Shown piece after piece: positions 63,004 through 64,000 of a stretch of 64,000 nt of DNA. Made by a program: the position numbers and the translations under genes. How positions within the stretch are numbered: the stretch's first letter is position 1; every line of letters begins with the position of its first letter. Source of the stretch: JAJDNH01 sp964552395 (GTDB lineage: Bacteria > Acidobacteriota > Thermoanaerobaculia > Thermoanaerobaculales > Sulfomarinibacteraceae); assembly GCA_964552395.1 (NCBI GenBank), contig CAZKGM010000006.1, forward strand, positions 69,746 to 133,745, read 5' to 3'. Under the pieces are notes generated by a model that saw nothing but the letters and a program-made list of their open reading frames with translations, ran no database searches and was not told the origin of the DNA.

Positions 63004-63487
63004 CCCGCACTCGAAGGGGAACTCACCCGGACCACTCACCCGCTGCCGACTGCGACCGGCGATGCGCAAGACATGGTGCCGACGTCTTTCGCGAGGGTGG
63101 AGGGAGGTTCCTCTGAGACTTCGGCGACCGTCTGGGGCGCGCCCCAAGTACGTGCTCCGGGTGGATGGGGGGCGTTTCGCGTCTTAGGTCTCGCGTCCAG
63201 CACTCCGGGGCGGGCGCGGACCCTCCCCAGGAACGGGCCCGCGGCGGGGCGGGGACGGAGCGGAAGGAGGCGAGCGGCCATCCCGCCGCGGGCGGCGGGG
63301 GGACCGGGCGCAGGAGGCTTGGCCCGAGGTTTCACGAGGGTAAGCCTCCGAGCACGGCCTCCCCGGTGACCGCGACGGGTGCAGCCGTGAGCCGACGCGC
63401 CGGTCCGTTTCCGCCCCGCCGGCCCGCACAGCGGGCTGCGGGCGAACGCCCGCACGGGACATGCGATCGCGCCACGCCCCTCCCAGC

Positions 63488-63610
63488 GGGATCGCGCAGG
63501 GCGTTCTCCTCGCGCCTCGCCGCCAGCGAGCGAGGAGTCGCTGACCTCGTGGTCGCGACGACGAAGGTCGTGCAGCGGCGAGGTGCGAGAGGGCGCTCCT
63601 GCGCGATCCC
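63488..63610. repeat. Large nested inverted repeat 1
   Basis: Outer arms GGGATCGCGCAGG (63488-63500) and CCTGCGCGATCCC (63598-63610) are perfect. Inner arms CTCGCGCCTCGCCGC (63509-63523) and GCGGCGAGGTGCGAG (63575-63589) differ by one G-T. A smaller hairpin sits inside. Could be a structured RNA or a mobile palindromic repeat. Confidence 0.65.
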
Positions 63611-63659
63611 TCCCCTATCAAAAGGGAGGGGGGCTCACCACCTCTCAGAGAACGCGGGA

Positions 63660-63768
63660 GGCAGATCCGAGCGCAGCGACCCCTCGGGGCCGGCAGGACG
63701 GACCGAGGCTTGCCTCGAGGACGGACTGACGGTCCCCGAGGGGTGCGGCCGTCGGCCGCGGATCTGCC
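63660..63768. repeat. Large nested inverted repeat 2
   Basis: Outer arms GGCAGATCCG (63660-63669) and CGGATCTGCC (63759-63768), and inner arms CCCCTCGGGG (63680-63689) and CCCCGAGGGG (63734-63743), are both perfect. The centre has CGAGGC-TT-GCCTCG. Confidence 0.65.
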
Positions 63769-63891
63769 GTGCCGGGGATCATCTACTCGCGATCTTCTAC
63801 AACCGACCACGAGGCTCCCCCGGTGTGTTTCCCCGTGTCCTCGATACCTCTGTGGCTCGTCCCCTCTCGGTCGCTCGAGCCAGCGCGATGG

Positions 63892-64000
63892 TCAGAGCCG
63901 GGCGGAGGGCCGCTGCTCTTCCGCGACGTTTTCGATCTCGTCCAACCACCGGCTCAGGCAGCGCCCGAGAATCTCCTCTGCCCGAGATGCATCGAGGCGG
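63892..64000 (-). CDS. 3' end of an unknown gene, cut by window
   Basis: The minus-strand frame entering at the right edge reads RLDASRAEEILGRCLSRW, then LDEIENVAEEQRPSARL and stop at 63892. The 35 residues have the balanced, helical composition of a real protein end, unlike the Arg/Pro-rich frames to its left. No family can be named from so little. Confidence 0.4.
   Translation of the reverse strand, partial: RLDASRAEEILGRCLSRWLDEIENVAEEQRPSARL

Larger units (their letters stand above)
63004..63891. other. Non-coding region rich in inverted repeats
   Basis: About 890 bp after pilT, very GC-rich. Long reading frames exist but encode only Arg/Pro/Ser-rich sequence with no domain. Two large hairpins (63488-63610 and 63660-63768) and several smaller ones are present, for example GGAGGCTT/AAGCCTCC at 63312-63348 and CCCTCCC/GGGAGGG near 63608-63632. 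Confidence 0.6.

Noticed and set aside
63184..63810. 208-codon frame in the terminal non-coding region
   Set aside because: The sequence is mainly Arg, Pro, Ser and Gly, and runs straight through the nested inverted repeats. It does not look like a protein.

Overview
This is a high-GC chromosomal window with about 50 recognisable genes. It has no rRNA, tRNA, phage, insertion sequence or CRISPR array that I can see. The gene content fits a free-living Gram-negative, probably an Acidobacteriota (Thermoanaerobaculia/Holophagae-like) or a deltaproteobacterial-type organism. The pointers are a Pkn-type Ser/Thr kinase joined to a TolB-like propeller, ECF-sigma/TPR-CHAT modules, large multiheme cytochromes, a porin and two type IV pilus ATPases. 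The phylum is an inference.

Region by region. (1) 1-8833, plus strand: housekeeping run of pyruvate kinase (cut by the window edge), an unknown protein, a TrmA/RlmD-type RNA methyltransferase, ComEC, MiaA, Hfq, a TPR lipoprotein and a CRP-type regulator, mostly with overlapping stops and starts. (2) 8855-16751, minus strand: a redox/stress operon with a NifX-like protein, a histidine kinase fused to a CoA-disulfide/persulfide reductase and a rhodanese, two universal stress proteins, a periplasmic metallo-beta-lactamase-fold protein, Dps, a radical SAM protein and a putative metal exporter. (3) 17295-25076, plus strand: a divergent respiratory operon with a 57-residue small protein, a Tat-exported 4Fe-4S protein, an NrfD/HybB membrane protein, a 13-heme cytochrome, a cNMP-binding protein and an old-yellow-enzyme-type oxidoreductase. 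It ends in a methyltransferase remnant facing a sigma-54 activator (25081-26466). Regions 2 and 3 are each preceded by a sigma-54 promoter, and an identical inverted repeat (GTCGC-N6-GCGAC) lies about 120 bp upstream of each. This looks like a two-way switch run by one enhancer-binding protein, possibly the PAS-sigma-54 regulator next door.

(4) 26868-34234: an exported protein of unknown function, then on the minus strand an ECF sigma factor, a soluble zinc-finger putative anti-sigma, a TPR-CHAT caspase-like protease and a secreted subtilisin with tight spacing or overlaps. CRP-like palindromes lie upstream of the sigma gene and of the anti-sigma gene. (5) 34390-42534: a 9-heme cytochrome with PKD domains, small proteins, an MBL hydrolase, a tetraheme cytochrome, the kinase-propeller protein and thymidine kinase. 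(6) 42906-56209: an acetate/carbon-starvation block with CstA, a small partner, an ArsA-type ATPase, DNA repair genes, SatP, a porin, Acs, a Pat-like acetyltransferase, AcuB and AcuC. It holds both the uptake and activation route for acetate and the reversible lysine-acetylation switch on Acs. (7) 56238-63003: a TGS-nucleoside kinase, an HAD phosphatase, a ferritin-like protein, a HEAT-repeat/PilT fusion and a canonical PilT. (8) 63004-63891 is non-coding and full of long inverted repeats, followed by the 3' end of a minus-strand gene cut by the window edge.

No database searches were run. Family calls rest on motifs and remembered family patterns.
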